A DNA stretch of 64,000 nucleotides from Chryseobacterium balustinum (GTDB taxonomy: Bacteria > Bacteroidota > Bacteroidia > Flavobacteriales > Weeksellaceae), in NCBI RefSeq assembly GCF_900168205.1, contig NZ_FUZE01000004.1, positions 62,001 through 126,000 on the forward strand. Direction: 5' to 3'. This document shows positions 1-9,076 of this stretch, one piece after another (positions within the stretch are counted from its first letter, which is position 1; each line of letters begins with the position of its first letter). Both the position numbers and the translations under genes were made by a program. The notes under the pieces are model-generated. The model worked only from the letters and a program-made list of their open reading frames with translations, had not been told where the DNA came from and made no database searches.

Positions 1-656
1 AAAGTTACTCCGGTCGGTAAAGTTTTAGCTTTAATTCTAAAACGATTTGCATCTTCCAGATTTTTGCTCAATTCAACATTTAAAACCATTAAACGGTCGA
101 AATCTGCTCCGTCAAAATCGGGTGGTTTCTGATCCGGAGAATACCTCCATGTTTTATAAATATCAACAGGAATACTGATAAACTGAATGTAACAATAATA
201 GAAAACCATGGGTACAAAAAATATAAGTACGCTGGTTGCTGACATTACAGGATATCCTGCTCCTTTGCTGATCCAGCCGAAAATCAGAACGAAAAGATAA
301 GCTCCTACAAGAGCACAGGTTAATGATAATATAGATTCAAAAATAATGCTTGAAGTCTGTGACTGAAAGTGCTTTCTGAAAAACGTATGCATTAAATTAA
401 CATGAATAATCCCGAAAATAAGATAAATTATTTGCGAAATAAGATACCAATACGGATTAAACGAATTTCCTGAAAAACCAAAAAGACCAGGCAATGCAAG
501 ACACAAGCTGCACAAGAGTACATAAACAATAATAACTCTGATTTTTATTGCAGGTTTGTTTTTCCTGATTACCCCTAAAATCACCATCATGATGATAGCA
601 ATAAGCGGGACGAAAATATACCTTAAAAATATACCTTTTACTGAAGAAACTTCCAT
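1..656 (-). CDS. tssN: TssN, type VI secretion membrane protein (partial, cut by window start)
   Basis: The reading frame is open from an ATG at 656 to the window edge, so only the first 218 or so residues are visible. They form about five hydrophobic segments (near residues 10-30, 38-60, 66-86, 103-128 and 138-160) and then a soluble part rich in charged residues that starts a predicted coiled region. TssN is an inner-membrane component known only from the Bacteroidota subtype iii type VI secretion system. The match rests on topology and on my memory of the family. The support is the tssG gene 55 bp upstream on the same strand, probably the same operon. Other type VI genes probably lie beyond the left edge. 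Confidence 0.7.
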   Translation of the reverse strand, partial: MEVSSVKGIFLRYIFVPLIAIIMMVILGVIRKNKPAIKIRVIIVYVLLCSLCLALPGLFGFSGNSFNPYWYLISQIIYLIFGIIHVNLMHTFFRKHFQSQTSSIIFESILSLTCALVGAYLFVLIFGWISKGAGYPVMSATSVLIFFVPMVFYYCYIQFISIPVDIYKTWRYSPDQKPPDFDGADFDRLMVLNVELSKNLEDANRFRIKAKTLPTGVT

Positions 657-711
657 TTATTTCTTTTAATATTTAGTTTGATTGATGAATTGTAAATATA
701 ATTAAAATATT

Positions 712-1653
712 TTACAGGAAAGTAGAATAACCAAGCCTGTTTGTATTTCTGTGATCATCTTCCAGCACAAAAGAATAGTCTCTTTTTTCTGTGATAAAAT
801 TTTCTTCAATATCTACAGAAACAGGAAGGCAATAATCGTACAAAGCCTGTAAAACTTTTCTGAAAGGATGACCGGGAATATAATTTTTCATCTCGTCATA
901 CGGGATCGGACCTATATTTACAATCCAGTTTCTTTCACCATCCATATGTTTTCCGCTTGCAATGTAAGTGACACCCAATCTTGAATTTCCCAGAAGTATA
1001 GAAGAATCATCTTCTTTCATTCTGTCGATTTCGTTGGGAGTAAAAGTAATCTCAACGGGAACTTTCAAAAAAGCAGTCATACAACGTTCAAACCATTTTT
1101 TATCGCCTCTGATATTGTGAAAAAATGGTAAAACATGAAGAAAAATATAGGCATTCTGCTTGTCCAGCATTTTAATGATCGGCCAAAGTTCACTGAAGAT
1201 ATTGAGAAGAGAATCGGTATCACTCGCCAAATCAAAATCATATTCTTTCAGCAAAGCGCTGATTTCTGTAAAAAAAATCTCTAACTCAAAAGGCCTGAAA
1301 AACTTTCTAGCATCCTCTTCTACCCTTTTTTGTTTACGGATTTCTTTTACAACACTTTCTACATTTTTTCTGGAAGTATTGAGTGACGGCGGATGAAAAA
1401 CACCTTCCGGAAGATAATCGTAAATACCTTCGCGATACGTTTTAATATTGAGAACTTCCTCGTCAAAACCTAAATAATGACTTGAAATACTTTTAATATC
1501 TTTAAGATAAGCTCTGTCGTTTATTCCTATTCTGTCAATAAAAATATTGCTTACAGATCTGTGATATTTTAAGAGATTTACAGCAACTGCTTCAGCTTTA
1601 AAATCTGTCTGCAGCTTATTGTAATGCATATCTATCGTGCTGTTGTCGTACAT
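712..1653 (-). CDS. tssG: TssG-like type VI secretion baseplate protein
   Basis: A 313-residue soluble protein without signal peptide or membrane segments. Its length and sequence pattern (N-terminal half with the segment YHRSVSNIFIDRIG, C-terminal half with LGNSRLGVTYIASGKH and PIPYDEMKNYIPG) fit the TssG baseplate family as found in Bacteroidota. TssG forms the baseplate wedge with TssF and TssE, on which the contractile sheath assembles. It is followed on the same strand by tssN. Its expected partners tssF and tssE are in this window too, but about 38 kb away. The ATG at 1653 is the first in frame and is kept. Confidence 0.72.
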   Translation of the reverse strand: MYDNSTIDMHYNKLQTDFKAEAVAVNLLKYHRSVSNIFIDRIGINDRAYLKDIKSISSHYLGFDEEVLNIKTYREGIYDYLPEGVFHPPSLNTSRKNVESVVKEIRKQKRVEEDARKFFRPFELEIFFTEISALLKEYDFDLASDTDSLLNIFSELWPIIKMLDKQNAYIFLHVLPFFHNIRGDKKWFERCMTAFLKVPVEITFTPNEIDRMKEDDSSILLGNSRLGVTYIASGKHMDGERNWIVNIGPIPYDEMKNYIPGHPFRKVLQALYDYCLPVSVDIEENFITEKRDYSFVLEDDHRNTNRLGYSTFL

Positions 1654-1916
1654 ATTTTTTTTCCTGTGATCATGTTTGGTATCGTAAAGATAAAATATCT
1701 CTTTATATTGAAAAAGTATTTATCTCAAATTTTTATGTTTAATGATGTAATTTAATATAAATTATTGATTTTCTTATGTATTAATCTTTATTAAAATAGA
1801 AATATTTTAAATTTAAAAGAAATTACCTCAAGGTCTTGTCATAGACTTTACGTAAAATTAACAGTTCCAAAACCAACAAAAAAGAATTTTAAAGTCAAAT
1901 TTCCATAAGGCTGACT

Positions 1917-1924
1917 TATCTTTG
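1917..1924 (+). promoter_or_regulatory. -7 promoter element for the S1/P1 nuclease gene
   Basis: TATCTTTG fits the Bacteroidota -7 consensus TAnnTTTG, 24 bp before the ATG at 1948. No clear -33 TTTG is visible at the usual spacing. Confidence 0.5.
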
Positions 1925-1947
1925 CAATTCGAAAATTATTTAAAGAA

Positions 1948-2739
1948 ATGAAAAGTATTTATTCTAAAATGTTGCTTTTGGCATTTGTGGCAAGTTCAGT
2001 TTATTCTTATGCATGGGGATTAACGGGTCATAGAGTGATTGCTGAGATTGCAGAAAATCATCTTTCCGGAAAAGCAAAGAGAGAAATCAGAAAAATGTTG
2101 GGGCAAGAAAGAATGGCTTATTGGGCAAACTGGCCAGATTTTATTAAATCTGACACTACAGGTGCCTGGAAACAGGCTTCAGCTTGGCATTATGTAAACA
2201 TTGATCCACAGACAGATTTTACAGCATTTGAAAAAGATTTGAAAGCGCAGGCCGGAGCTAATCTTTACTCGCAAATCAAAGTATTGTCTAGCCAGATCAA
2301 GGATGAAAAAACTTCTGAAAAAGACAGAAAAATTGCTTTAATTTTCCTTATTCACATGATGGGAGATTTGGCACAACCAATGCACACTGGAAGATCAGGA
2401 GATTTAGGCGGAAACAAAATTAACGTTACTTATTTTGGAGATAAAACAAATCTTCACTCAGTTTGGGACGGAAAATTGGTAGATTCACAAAAATACAGCT
2501 ACACAGAATATGCAAAGCTTTTGGATATTAAATCTAAGGATGAAGTAAAGCAAATTCAATCGGGGACTTTAGAAAACTGGTTGTATGATTCTCATCAGAT
2601 TGCCAATAAAATCTATGCTCAGACTCCAGATGGTTCTAAATTATCTTACGATTATCAGTACAAATTTAATGATACAATGGAAAGACAGCTTCTTTACGGA
2701 GGTTTGAGATTAGCGAAATTGTTGAATGATTTGTTTTAA
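1948..2739 (+). CDS. Secreted S1/P1-type zinc nuclease
   Basis: 263 aa. A signal peptide of about 22 residues ends just before WGLTGHR, so the mature protein would begin with Trp23. In S1/P1 nucleases the N-terminal Trp itself coordinates zinc. The other ligands can be seen: His28, the Asp of NWPDFIKSD, the His of WHYVNID, the HMMGDLAQPMHTG block (His, Asp, His) and HSVWDGKL (His, Asp). The three-zinc enzyme cuts single-stranded DNA and RNA and removes 3' phosphates. Here it probably works in the periplasm or outside the cell to scavenge nucleotides or phosphate. It is monocistronic, with a -7 element upstream and repeat DNA downstream. Confidence 0.93.
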   Translation: MKSIYSKMLLLAFVASSVYSYAWGLTGHRVIAEIAENHLSGKAKREIRKMLGQERMAYWANWPDFIKSDTTGAWKQASAWHYVNIDPQTDFTAFEKDLKAQAGANLYSQIKVLSSQIKDEKTSEKDRKIALIFLIHMMGDLAQPMHTGRSGDLGGNKINVTYFGDKTNLHSVWDGKLVDSQKYSYTEYAKLLDIKSKDEVKQIQSGTLENWLYDSHQIANKIYAQTPDGSKLSYDYQYKFNDTMERQLLYGGLRLAKLLNDLF

Positions 2740-2846
2740 GAGTTAATAGTTGATGGTTTTTAGTTGATTGTCAAACTATTTTATATTATAGAGCGGAACT
2801 TCGGTTTCGCTTTTTTTGCTTTTAAATTTAATAATTTTTCACATAC

Positions 2847-2952
2847 TTTGTCATGCTGAAACCTTTAGGTTCGACGGAGTCAAAGCATCTCAATATAGTA
2901 TTAGAAAAGAATGGAAGCATTCAAGCGTAGATCCTTTCAGGATGGCAAACTA
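2847..2952. repeat. Dispersed intergenic repeat, TTGTCAT family, copy 1
   Basis: The element begins TTTGTCATGCTGAAACC and ends in GATCCTTTCAGGATGGCAAA, so its ends are roughly complementary. Related copies or fragments lie at 4254-4358, 19261-19290 (inside a gene), 20678-20701 and 10010-10038. Such elements are common between genes in Flavobacteriia. Confidence 0.65.
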
Positions 2953-2991
2953 TATGGATGTTTTTTCGAATATTGAATTTATGACTACAAC

Positions 2992-3098
2992 CATAGCCCC
3001 GATAGAAACGACATCCTTTTTGGTGGCGGACGGAACGAAGTGGAGACCGTTACCAAAAAGATACAGTGGATAGCGGGGAAAAGCTCTTTATAAAAAAT
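2992..3098. repeat. Dispersed intergenic repeat, ATAGCCCCGAT family, copy 1
   Basis: The element starts ATAGCCCCGATAGAAACGAC, has a central part that can fold on itself (CGGAACGAAG region), and ends near TAGCGGGGAAAAGCTC. A second copy with the same start and end is at 41957-42075. I see no transposase, so the mode of spread is unknown. Confidence 0.65.
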
Positions 3099-3257
3099 TT
3101 CAGATTCATTTTTTTGAAAATCCTATAATTTTTTATTTCTAAATACAAAGGGTAATAATTTACAACTAAATTCTCAACATCGTTTTAATTAAATAAAAAA
3201 TAATTGTAACCTGTGTAACCTTTTTAATATTTCGAACGTATAATATAATAGCAACTC

Positions 3258-3265
3258 TATTTTTG
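3258..3265 (+). promoter_or_regulatory. Candidate -7 element directly before rpoD
   Basis: TATTTTTG matches TAnnTTTG but lies only 12 bp before the ATG at 3278. If it is used, the mRNA leader would be just a few bases long. Another promoter may exist further upstream. Confidence 0.35.
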
Positions 3266-3277
3266 AGAATACAATAA

Positions 3278-4144
3278 ATGAGACAATTAAAAATAACCAA
3301 GCAGGTTACCAACAGGGAAACCGCTTCACTAGACAAGTATTTGCAGGAAATTGGTAAAGTAGAACTAATTACAGCAGACGAAGAGGTAGATCTGGCACAA
3401 AAAATCCGCGCAGGCGACAGAGTCGCATTGGAAAAATTGATCAAAGCCAACCTTCGTTTCGTAGTTTCTGTATCGAAGCAGTACCAAAACCAAGGTCTTT
3501 CTTTGCCCGATTTAATTAATGAAGGTAATTTAGGATTGATGAAAGCTGCAAAAAGATATGACGAAACCAGAGGTTTCAAATTTATCTCTTATGCGGTTTG
3601 GTGGATTCGTCAGTCGATTTTACAGGCTTTGGCAGAGCAGTCGAGAATTGTAAGATTGCCTTTGAACAAAATCGGATCGATTAACAAAATCAACAAAGCT
3701 TACGCTCACCTTGAGCAGGAAAATGAAAGACCACCTTCTCCGGAAGAATTGGCTGAAGTTCTTGACATGAGCGAGGAAGATATCAAAGAATCTATGAAAA
3801 ACTCCGGAAGACATTTGTCTATGGATGCGCCTTTGGTAGAAGGTGAAGATTCTAACCTTTATGACGTTTTACGTTCTGGAGAATCTCCAAGCCCGGATAA
3901 AGATTTGATGCTTGAATCTCTTCAAATTGAAATTGAAAGAGCATTAAACACTTTAACTCCGAGAGAGGCTGATTTGGTAAGATTGTATTTCGGATTAAAC
4001 GGAAAACATCCAATGACTTTGGAGGAAATCGGAGAAACTTTTGATCTTACCAGAGAAAGAGTTCGTCAGATTAAAGAAAAAGCAATTAAAAGACTGAAAC
4101 ACAATACAAGAAGTAAGATTTTGAAATCTTATTTAGGTAAATAA
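3278..4144 (+). CDS. rpoD: Primary RNA polymerase sigma factor (RpoD/SigA, short Bacteroidota type)
   Basis: 288 aa, the usual size for Bacteroidota, which lack the long region 1.1. Visible in order: region 1.2 ([15 protein letters not shown], near residue 20), region 2 with the promoter-melting and -10 reading helix ([17 protein letters not shown]), region 3, and region 4.2 with the helix-turn-helix [18 protein letters not shown]. It directs core RNA polymerase to housekeeping promoters of the TAnnTTTG type, many of which can be recognised in this window. The start [10 protein letters not shown] is the standard one for the group. It is followed by a strong terminator and is monocistronic. 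Confidence 0.97.
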   Translation: MRQLKITKQVTNRETASLDKYLQEIGKVELITADEEVDLAQKIRAGDRVALEKLIKANLRFVVSVSKQYQNQGLSLPDLINEGNLGLMKAAKRYDETRGFKFISYAVWWIRQSILQALAEQSRIVRLPLNKIGSINKINKAYAHLEQENERPPSPEELAEVLDMSEEDIKESMKNSGRHLSMDAPLVEGEDSNLYDVLRSGESPSPDKDLMLESLQIEIERALNTLTPREADLVRLYFGLNGKHPMTLEEIGETFDLTRERVRQIKEKAIKRLKHNTRSKILKSYLGK

Positions 4145-4168
4145 TTTTTAGTTTACATAATTATTAAG

Positions 4169-4199
4169 CGGAGTTTGATTTTTCAAGCTCCGTTTTTTT
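4169..4199 (+). terminator. Rho-independent terminator after rpoD
   Basis: The 9-bp stem CGGAGTTTG / CAAGCTCCG, with one G-T pair, has a six-base loop and is followed by seven T. Confidence 0.85.
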
Positions 4200-4253
4200 G
4201 TACCTATTTTTTGAGTATCTTCAACTCATTAAAATAATAAATCAACCATCAAG

Positions 4254-4358
4254 TTTGTCATTCAGAACGAAGCGTAGTGGAGTGAAGAATCTCAATATTT
4301 TAAACCGTTAAGATTTAATTTAATTTTAAAAGATTTCTCCTATCGTCGAAATGACAAA
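4254..4358. repeat. Dispersed intergenic repeat, TTGTCAT family, copy 2
   Basis: A complete-looking copy. It starts TTTGTCATTCAGAACGAAGC and ends CGTCGAAATGACAAA, so the outer TTTGTCAT and ATGACAAA are exact inverted repeats. It ends about 20 bp before the next gene. Confidence 0.7.
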
Positions 4359-4378
4359 TCCAATAAAAACAAACAAAT

Positions 4379-4972
4379 ATGAAAAAAATACTTATTGCCT
4401 CTACTCTATTTTTATTAATAGTTTCCTGTTCAAAAAAATCAGAAACAAATCCTTTAGAAAATAATGCGGTTGATAATGTAGAATCATCGGTTTCAAATTC
4501 ATTAAAAAGTGGACGTGGGAAAGGAAATATGGTGCTTGAAATTTATTCTGAACTTCTCAAAAACGACAAAAATTTACAGGATTTGGAACAAAGAATTGAA
4601 AAAGTAAGAACTGAAACTCAATCTACAATTTCTGAATATGAAAAAATAATTTATAAGTCTGATAGTTATTATGATGATGCAAAACAATTAACAAGATCTA
4701 TCAATGATTCTTTGATGAAAAAAGAAATTGAAAGAGAAATTAAATTTAGTTCTGAAAAATATGATTTAAAAACACAGAAAATCAAAGATTTAATTATAAA
4801 AATTAATCAAAATAAAAGCATAATTGAGAATCAACACACGATTTTTAAAATTAAAAAAACACTTCCCGAAATTGAAAAATACCAAAATGCTCATCCTTTG
4901 AAAACGGACAGCTTAAATAATTTCATCAACAAGCAAAATCAATTGTTGAATGAATTGAAAAATTTGAAGTAA
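4379..4972 (+). CDS. Putative coiled-coil lipoprotein, function unknown
   Basis: 197 aa. The N-terminus MKKILIASTLFLLIVSCSKK is a lipoprotein signal with lipobox Cys at residue 17. Residues 50-190 are very rich in Lys, Glu, Ile and Leu with heptad-like spacing (LQDLEQRIEKVRTE, LKTQKIKDLIIKINQNK), which suggests a long coiled coil. I recognise no family. It would be anchored in the outer or inner membrane facing the periplasm. It stands alone between repeat elements on both sides. Confidence 0.7.
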   Translation: MKKILIASTLFLLIVSCSKKSETNPLENNAVDNVESSVSNSLKSGRGKGNMVLEIYSELLKNDKNLQDLEQRIEKVRTETQSTISEYEKIIYKSDSYYDDAKQLTRSINDSLMKKEIEREIKFSSEKYDLKTQKIKDLIIKINQNKSIIENQHTIFKIKKTLPEIEKYQNAHPLKTDSLNNFINKQNQLLNELKNLK

Positions 4973-4978
4973 ATATTT

Positions 4979-5034
4979 GCCACAAATCAACAAATTTTTC
5001 TAATTGTATTTAAAATTATTCGTGTATTCGTGGC
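4979..5034. repeat. Palindromic repeat GCCACGAAT family, copy 1
   Basis: The left arm GCCACAAAT and right arm ATTCGTGTATTCGTGGC form an imperfect inverted repeat with an AT-rich middle. Better-conserved copies are at 6724-6786 and 26351-26401. It lies between two same-strand genes and could act as a hairpin in RNA. Confidence 0.65.
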
Positions 5035-5068
5035 TTATCAATTTTAAAAACAAAACTAAAATCATTAA

Positions 5069-6187
5069 ATGAATCAATTTTCAATCATCGGGGCCGGAAT
5101 CGGAGGTTTAACGTTAGGAAATATTCTAAAACAGCAACATTTAGATTTTATCATTTATGAATCTGCTCCGGAAATAAAACCTGTCGGAGCAGGAATTATG
5201 ATGGCTGTGAATGCGATGCAAATTTTTGGCAAATTGGGTTTAAAAGAGAAAATTGAAAATGCAGGAAATAGAATTCACGGAATATCTATTACGGATGAAA
5301 AGCTGAAAACTATTTCTACAACGAATGTTTTAGCTTTAGAAAAGAAATTCAATTCTTGCAATGTTGCCATTCACAGGGCTGAACTTCAGAATATTTTAGC
5401 TGAAAATTTAGGTCTTGAAAATATAAAACTCAATCATTCTTTATTTGAAATTAATAAGAAAGAAAATTATCTTTTAGAATTTGAAAATGGTTTTACAACA
5501 GAAAGTAAAATTGTTTTTGGAGCCGATGGAATTCATTCTAAGATCAGGAACCAGATCTTTAAAACTGGAAACATTCGAAATGCCGGACAAAAATGTTGGC
5601 GTGGTTTAACCGACCTTGAACTTCCCGAAAAATACAATCATCATGCTTTGGAAATCTGGGGAAAAGGAAAACGTTTTGGTTTTGTAAAAATTTCAGAGCA
5701 AAAAGTCTATTGGTACGCTTTGGTGAATGAAAATAAATTCAGAGAAAACCTTGATTTAATTGAAACCTTCAAAGATTTTGACTCATTGGTTTTGCAAATT
5801 TTAGAAGCAACAAAACCGGAAAATATTATTCTAAATAATATCATAGATCTCACTCCTATTCCGAAATGGTATGCTGAAAATCTTTGTTTGATTGGTGATG
5901 CAGCTCACGCAACCACTCCAAATATGGGACAAGGCGCTTGTCAATCAATTGAAGATGCTTATGTGATTGGAAAATTGTTAGAAAGAAATAGAGATTTTAA
6001 TTCAGTCTTTGAAGAGTTTCAGAAAATCAGAAGAAAAAAAGTTGATACGATCGTTAAAAATAGCTGGACAATCGGTAAAATTTCTCAGTGGGAAAAAGGA
6101 AATCAAATCCGGAATTTTTTGATGCGCTCTATTCCTGAAAGTATTAATCAGAAAATGGTAGAAAAGATTTTAAAACTGGAGATATAA
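5069..6187 (+). CDS. FAD-dependent monooxygenase (group A flavoprotein hydroxylase)
   Basis: 372 aa. The N-terminal Rossmann motif GAGIGG (residues 8-13) binds the FAD ADP part. The family's DG motif (GADGIHSKIR, near residue 150) and GD motif (LIGDAAHATTPNMGQG, near residue 275) follow in order. Such enzymes use NAD(P)H and oxygen to hydroxylate aromatic or heterocyclic substrates. Relatives include urate and salicylate hydroxylases and TetX-type antibiotic hydroxylases. The substrate cannot be told from sequence and no pathway genes are next to it. Monocistronic, ending at a bidirectional terminator. Confidence 0.88.
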   Translation: MNQFSIIGAGIGGLTLGNILKQQHLDFIIYESAPEIKPVGAGIMMAVNAMQIFGKLGLKEKIENAGNRIHGISITDEKLKTISTTNVLALEKKFNSCNVAIHRAELQNILAENLGLENIKLNHSLFEINKKENYLLEFENGFTTESKIVFGADGIHSKIRNQIFKTGNIRNAGQKCWRGLTDLELPEKYNHHALEIWGKGKRFGFVKISEQKVYWYALVNENKFRENLDLIETFKDFDSLVLQILEATKPENIILNNIIDLTPIPKWYAENLCLIGDAAHATTPNMGQGACQSIEDAYVIGKLLERNRDFNSVFEEFQKIRRKKVDTIVKNSWTIGKISQWEKGNQIRNFLMRSIPESINQKMVEKILKLEI

Positions 6188-6218
6188 AAAAAGAAACTCG
6201 CTTTGAGTTTCTTTTTTT
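6185..6218. terminator. Bidirectional terminator between the monooxygenase and DUF3347 genes
   Basis: The stem AAGAAACTC / GAGTTTCTT is flanked by runs of A on the left and T on the right, so it can stop transcription of both convergent genes. Confidence 0.85.
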
Positions 6219-6219
6219 A

Positions 6220-6693
6220 TTATTTTATTTCAGACTTTACTGAGCCGCATTTAAGCATTGAGCTTCCGTAGTAAGGATTGATAATTTGTTTTTCGTTACT
6301 CAGCCAACTCCCTTCAGCCATAGGGCAATATTGTACAAAAATGGTTTTATCAGAGATCTTGTTTTCTTTAGCCACAGCAATCATCACATCAGATAATCTG
6401 TAAAACGGTTTTCTTTGTGCATCGATATTTTTTGCAAAAGAAATTATTTTTGCATCAGATTTTAAAGAATTCAATTTTTTCTCATCTAAAGATTTTGAAT
6501 TTATTGAAGATACAGTTTTAAGAAATTCTCCTGCTGCAACTGAAGTTTTCTTAAAATCATCCGAAGCCAAAGCAGATTTTACAGAAATGTAATTCTGATA
6601 TAGTTTTGATAATTGAGGATTCGTTTTCGACTGTGCAGTTACAGATAAAACGGTAAATACTGAAAACAGAAAAGTGATGATGTATTTTTTCAT
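6220..6693 (-). CDS. Secreted DUF3347 protein
   Basis: 157 aa with a signal peptide (MKKYIITFLFSVFTVLSVTAQ, cut near residue 21). The C-terminal block with FVQYCPMAEGSWLSNE and YYGSSMLKCG is typical of DUF3347. This domain often occurs alone as a periplasmic protein, or at the end of metal-efflux membrane fusion proteins. The Cys, Met and Glu residues could bind copper or another metal; that is inference. It lies just after the monooxygenase on the opposite strand. The TonB-dependent receptor gene upstream is on the same strand, with a palindromic repeat between them. Confidence 0.82.
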   Translation of the reverse strand: MKKYIITFLFSVFTVLSVTAQSKTNPQLSKLYQNYISVKSALASDDFKKTSVAAGEFLKTVSSINSKSLDEKKLNSLKSDAKIISFAKNIDAQRKPFYRLSDVMIAVAKENKISDKTIFVQYCPMAEGSWLSNEKQIINPYYGSSMLKCGSVKSEIK

Positions 6694-6723
6694 TTTAATT
6701 TCACAAATTATGTTTTTTTAAAT

Positions 6724-6786
6724 GCCACGAATGCACGAATAATTTTTAACAAATTAATTTAAATATAAAATTCGTGTATTCGTGGC
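6724..6786. repeat. Palindromic repeat GCCACGAAT family, copy 2
   Basis: The arms GCCACGAATGCACGAA and TTCGTGTATTCGTGGC are inverted repeats of 16 bp with one mismatch around an AT-rich centre. It sits between the 3' end of the receptor gene and the start of the DUF3347 gene. Confidence 0.8.
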
Positions 6787-6804
6787 AAAAAACTTTTATA
6801 TATT

Positions 6805-9033
6805 TTATTTAAGCTTAAATTCAAGCTTTACATTAAAAAATCTTCCAGTCAGACGTACCGGAACCGGATACATGATACTACTATTCGCATCGGTAATCCA
6901 TTGGTTGGCAATTGTATTATTGATATTAAATGCGTTGAAAACCTGAACACCTAAAGTTAATTCATCAAAATTACTCAAGAAACCATAGGTTTGTTTTTTT
7001 GCTTCAGCATCTACAAACGCATATGAAAGCCCCAAATCTACCCTTTTATAAGAAGGTAAAGTTTTTTGATACTGATAAGGATCTGTGAAAACCGGCGCTC
7101 CGTTTGGTAATCCCATCGCATATGTTAAGGTAAGGTTTACACGCATTTGTGGGAATTTTGGCATATAATCCTGATAAAACATTGCAAATCTGAATCTCTG
7201 ATCTGTCGGTCTCGGAATATTTCCTCTTCCGTCAATATTTTCAAAAACTCTTGCATAACTTGCAGAAAGCCAAGAATCTACACCGGGAACAAATTCACCA
7301 AATAATCTTGTATCAATTCCGTAAGCGTAACCTGAAGCATTATTTTGTCCCGAATAACGAATTCTCACATTATCCATATAATACGGAATTACATTATCCA
7401 TTTTTTTATAATATAATTCTGTGGTTAATTTAAATGGTCTGTTTTCAAACTCAAACTCAGTTTCATTAGCTAAAATTGCCTGAATAGATCGTTGAGATTT
7501 TATATTAGGATTAAAATTACCATTCAGATCTTTAATTTCTTTATAAAAAGGAGCTTGATAATACACACCTCCTGAAAGTCTGAACCACATTTCTGTATTC
7601 CAGTCTGGTTTTATTGCAAACTGAGCTCTTGGCGAGAAAATAGTCTCGTCATTGAAACTCCAGTGTGCAACTCTGGCTCCACCATTTACCAAAACTTTAC
7701 TTGCACCCCAGTAAAACTTCTGAGAATACTGTGCATAAGCCGATAATCTTGTTGGCTGAATATGATTAGCTCCAGAAATACTGTAAAATAAATCTAAATC
7801 TGAAGCATCTGGAAACCTAGGATCATCAACTGGATGCGGAATGCTGTAACCCGAAGAGTCTACTAACTTCCATTCGTTGGTTAAATCTCGAAGATTTTCT
7901 TTTTCATATTTAAAACCTAACTCGATATCGGTATTCACATTCGGTGAAAAACGGGTTCTGAATTGTGTTCCATACGTTCTTACAAAAAGATCATTTCTTG
8001 CATGCTCAATTTGTCCTCCAACATCATAAGACGTGATCGGAGTTCCCGTAATAGGATCAAAAGTCTGCAGAATATAGCTTGATGCAATAGAATAATATTC
8101 TCTTTCACGATTTTGATAAGAGAAGCTATCGAGTGTAAATCTCCATTTATCAGACGGTTTATAGTTGGCTGAAACTGTACCCATCATATTTTTATACTGG
8201 TCATTTTCTTTACCGTTATAAAAAACAGATAGATTAATCGGCTGATTTATCGTTCCAAAATCTACGCTTCGTTCTTTAGGAACCATTTCATAATCATTCT
8301 TAGAATAATATCCGATGAATGAAAGTGAAAGTTTGCTGGTTACATGATAATTCAGATACGACTGAAAATCATAATATGTTGGATTAAAATCGGTGTCTTC
8401 ATTTAAAGTATTCAGAACCAGATTGGTATTTCTATATCTTCCGGAAAATAAAGCCGTAAATTTTCTGTTTCCGTTTTCATCTTCTTTTCCTGATGCAAAA
8501 CCTGTAGTCAATCTTCCACCAATTAAACTCGCTTCACCGGAAAGTTCAAACTTTTTAGGTTCACGATAATAAATATTTAAAGCAGAAGACATTTTATCAC
8601 CATATCTAGGTTCAAAACCTCCTGCAGAAAAGTTAACTGCAGAAACCATATCCGGATTGATGATACTTAAACCTTCCTGCTGAGAATTTCTGATTAGGAA
8701 AGGTCTGTAAATTTCAATATCATTAATGTAGATAAGATTTTCGTCATAGTTTCCACCACGCACCATGTATTGTGAAGAAAGCTCGGTGTTTGAGTTTACC
8801 GACGGAAGTGTTTTTAGCATTCCTTCTACACCGCCAGAAATACTTGCGACATTTTTGGCATCTTTAGCTGAAATTCTTACTGCGGTAACATCGTTGGTTC
8901 TCCCGGTAACTTTTTTCTGGAAAACAACTTCCTCAATATTGGTAACCCTTATGGTCGTAGTATCTCTTTTTCTTGCTTGTGAGAATACCAAGACAGGTAC
9001 CATAAGGCTTAGTGGTAAAACTAGTTTTTTCAA
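6805..9033 (-). CDS. TonB-dependent outer membrane receptor
   Basis: 742 aa. The signal peptide MKKLVLPLSLMVPVLVFSQ is followed by a plug domain (residues about 30-150, with GVEGMLKTLPSVNSNTELSS and QYMVRGGNYDENLIYINDIE) and a long beta-barrel ending in FFNVKLEFKLK. It lacks the carboxypeptidase-like N-terminal domain seen in many Bacteroidota receptors, and no SusD partner is adjacent, so it is not a typical Sus-like glycan transporter. The cargo is unknown; metal chelates or another small nutrient are possible. The neighbouring kdsA is on the same strand with 43 bp between. Confidence 0.9.
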   Translation of the reverse strand: MKKLVLPLSLMVPVLVFSQARKRDTTTIRVTNIEEVVFQKKVTGRTNDVTAVRISAKDAKNVASISGGVEGMLKTLPSVNSNTELSSQYMVRGGNYDENLIYINDIEIYRPFLIRNSQQEGLSIINPDMVSAVNFSAGGFEPRYGDKMSSALNIYYREPKKFELSGEASLIGGRLTTGFASGKEDENGNRKFTALFSGRYRNTNLVLNTLNEDTDFNPTYYDFQSYLNYHVTSKLSLSFIGYYSKNDYEMVPKERSVDFGTINQPINLSVFYNGKENDQYKNMMGTVSANYKPSDKWRFTLDSFSYQNREREYYSIASSYILQTFDPITGTPITSYDVGGQIEHARNDLFVRTYGTQFRTRFSPNVNTDIELGFKYEKENLRDLTNEWKLVDSSGYSIPHPVDDPRFPDASDLDLFYSISGANHIQPTRLSAYAQYSQKFYWGASKVLVNGGARVAHWSFNDETIFSPRAQFAIKPDWNTEMWFRLSGGVYYQAPFYKEIKDLNGNFNPNIKSQRSIQAILANETEFEFENRPFKLTTELYYKKMDNVIPYYMDNVRIRYSGQNNASGYAYGIDTRLFGEFVPGVDSWLSASYARVFENIDGRGNIPRPTDQRFRFAMFYQDYMPKFPQMRVNLTLTYAMGLPNGAPVFTDPYQYQKTLPSYKRVDLGLSYAFVDAEAKKQTYGFLSNFDELTLGVQVFNAFNINNTIANQWITDANSSIMYPVPVRLTGRFFNVKLEFKLK

Positions 9034-9076
9034 AAGGAATTATTTATAATTTCTAAAATTAAGTATTTTTTAACAA

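Larger units (their letters stand above)
2740..3257. other. Gene-free stretch holding two dispersed repeat elements
   Basis: Between the nuclease and rpoD there is no credible gene. An open frame at 2816-3073 is made of repeat DNA. The stretch holds one TTGTCAT-type element (2847-2952) and one ATAGCCCCGAT-type element (2992-3098). About 160 bp of AT-rich DNA then lead to the rpoD promoter. Confidence 0.7.

Noticed and set aside
2816-3073. An 85-codon open frame on the plus strand
   Set aside because: It is made almost wholly of two dispersed repeat elements and has no protein-like pattern.
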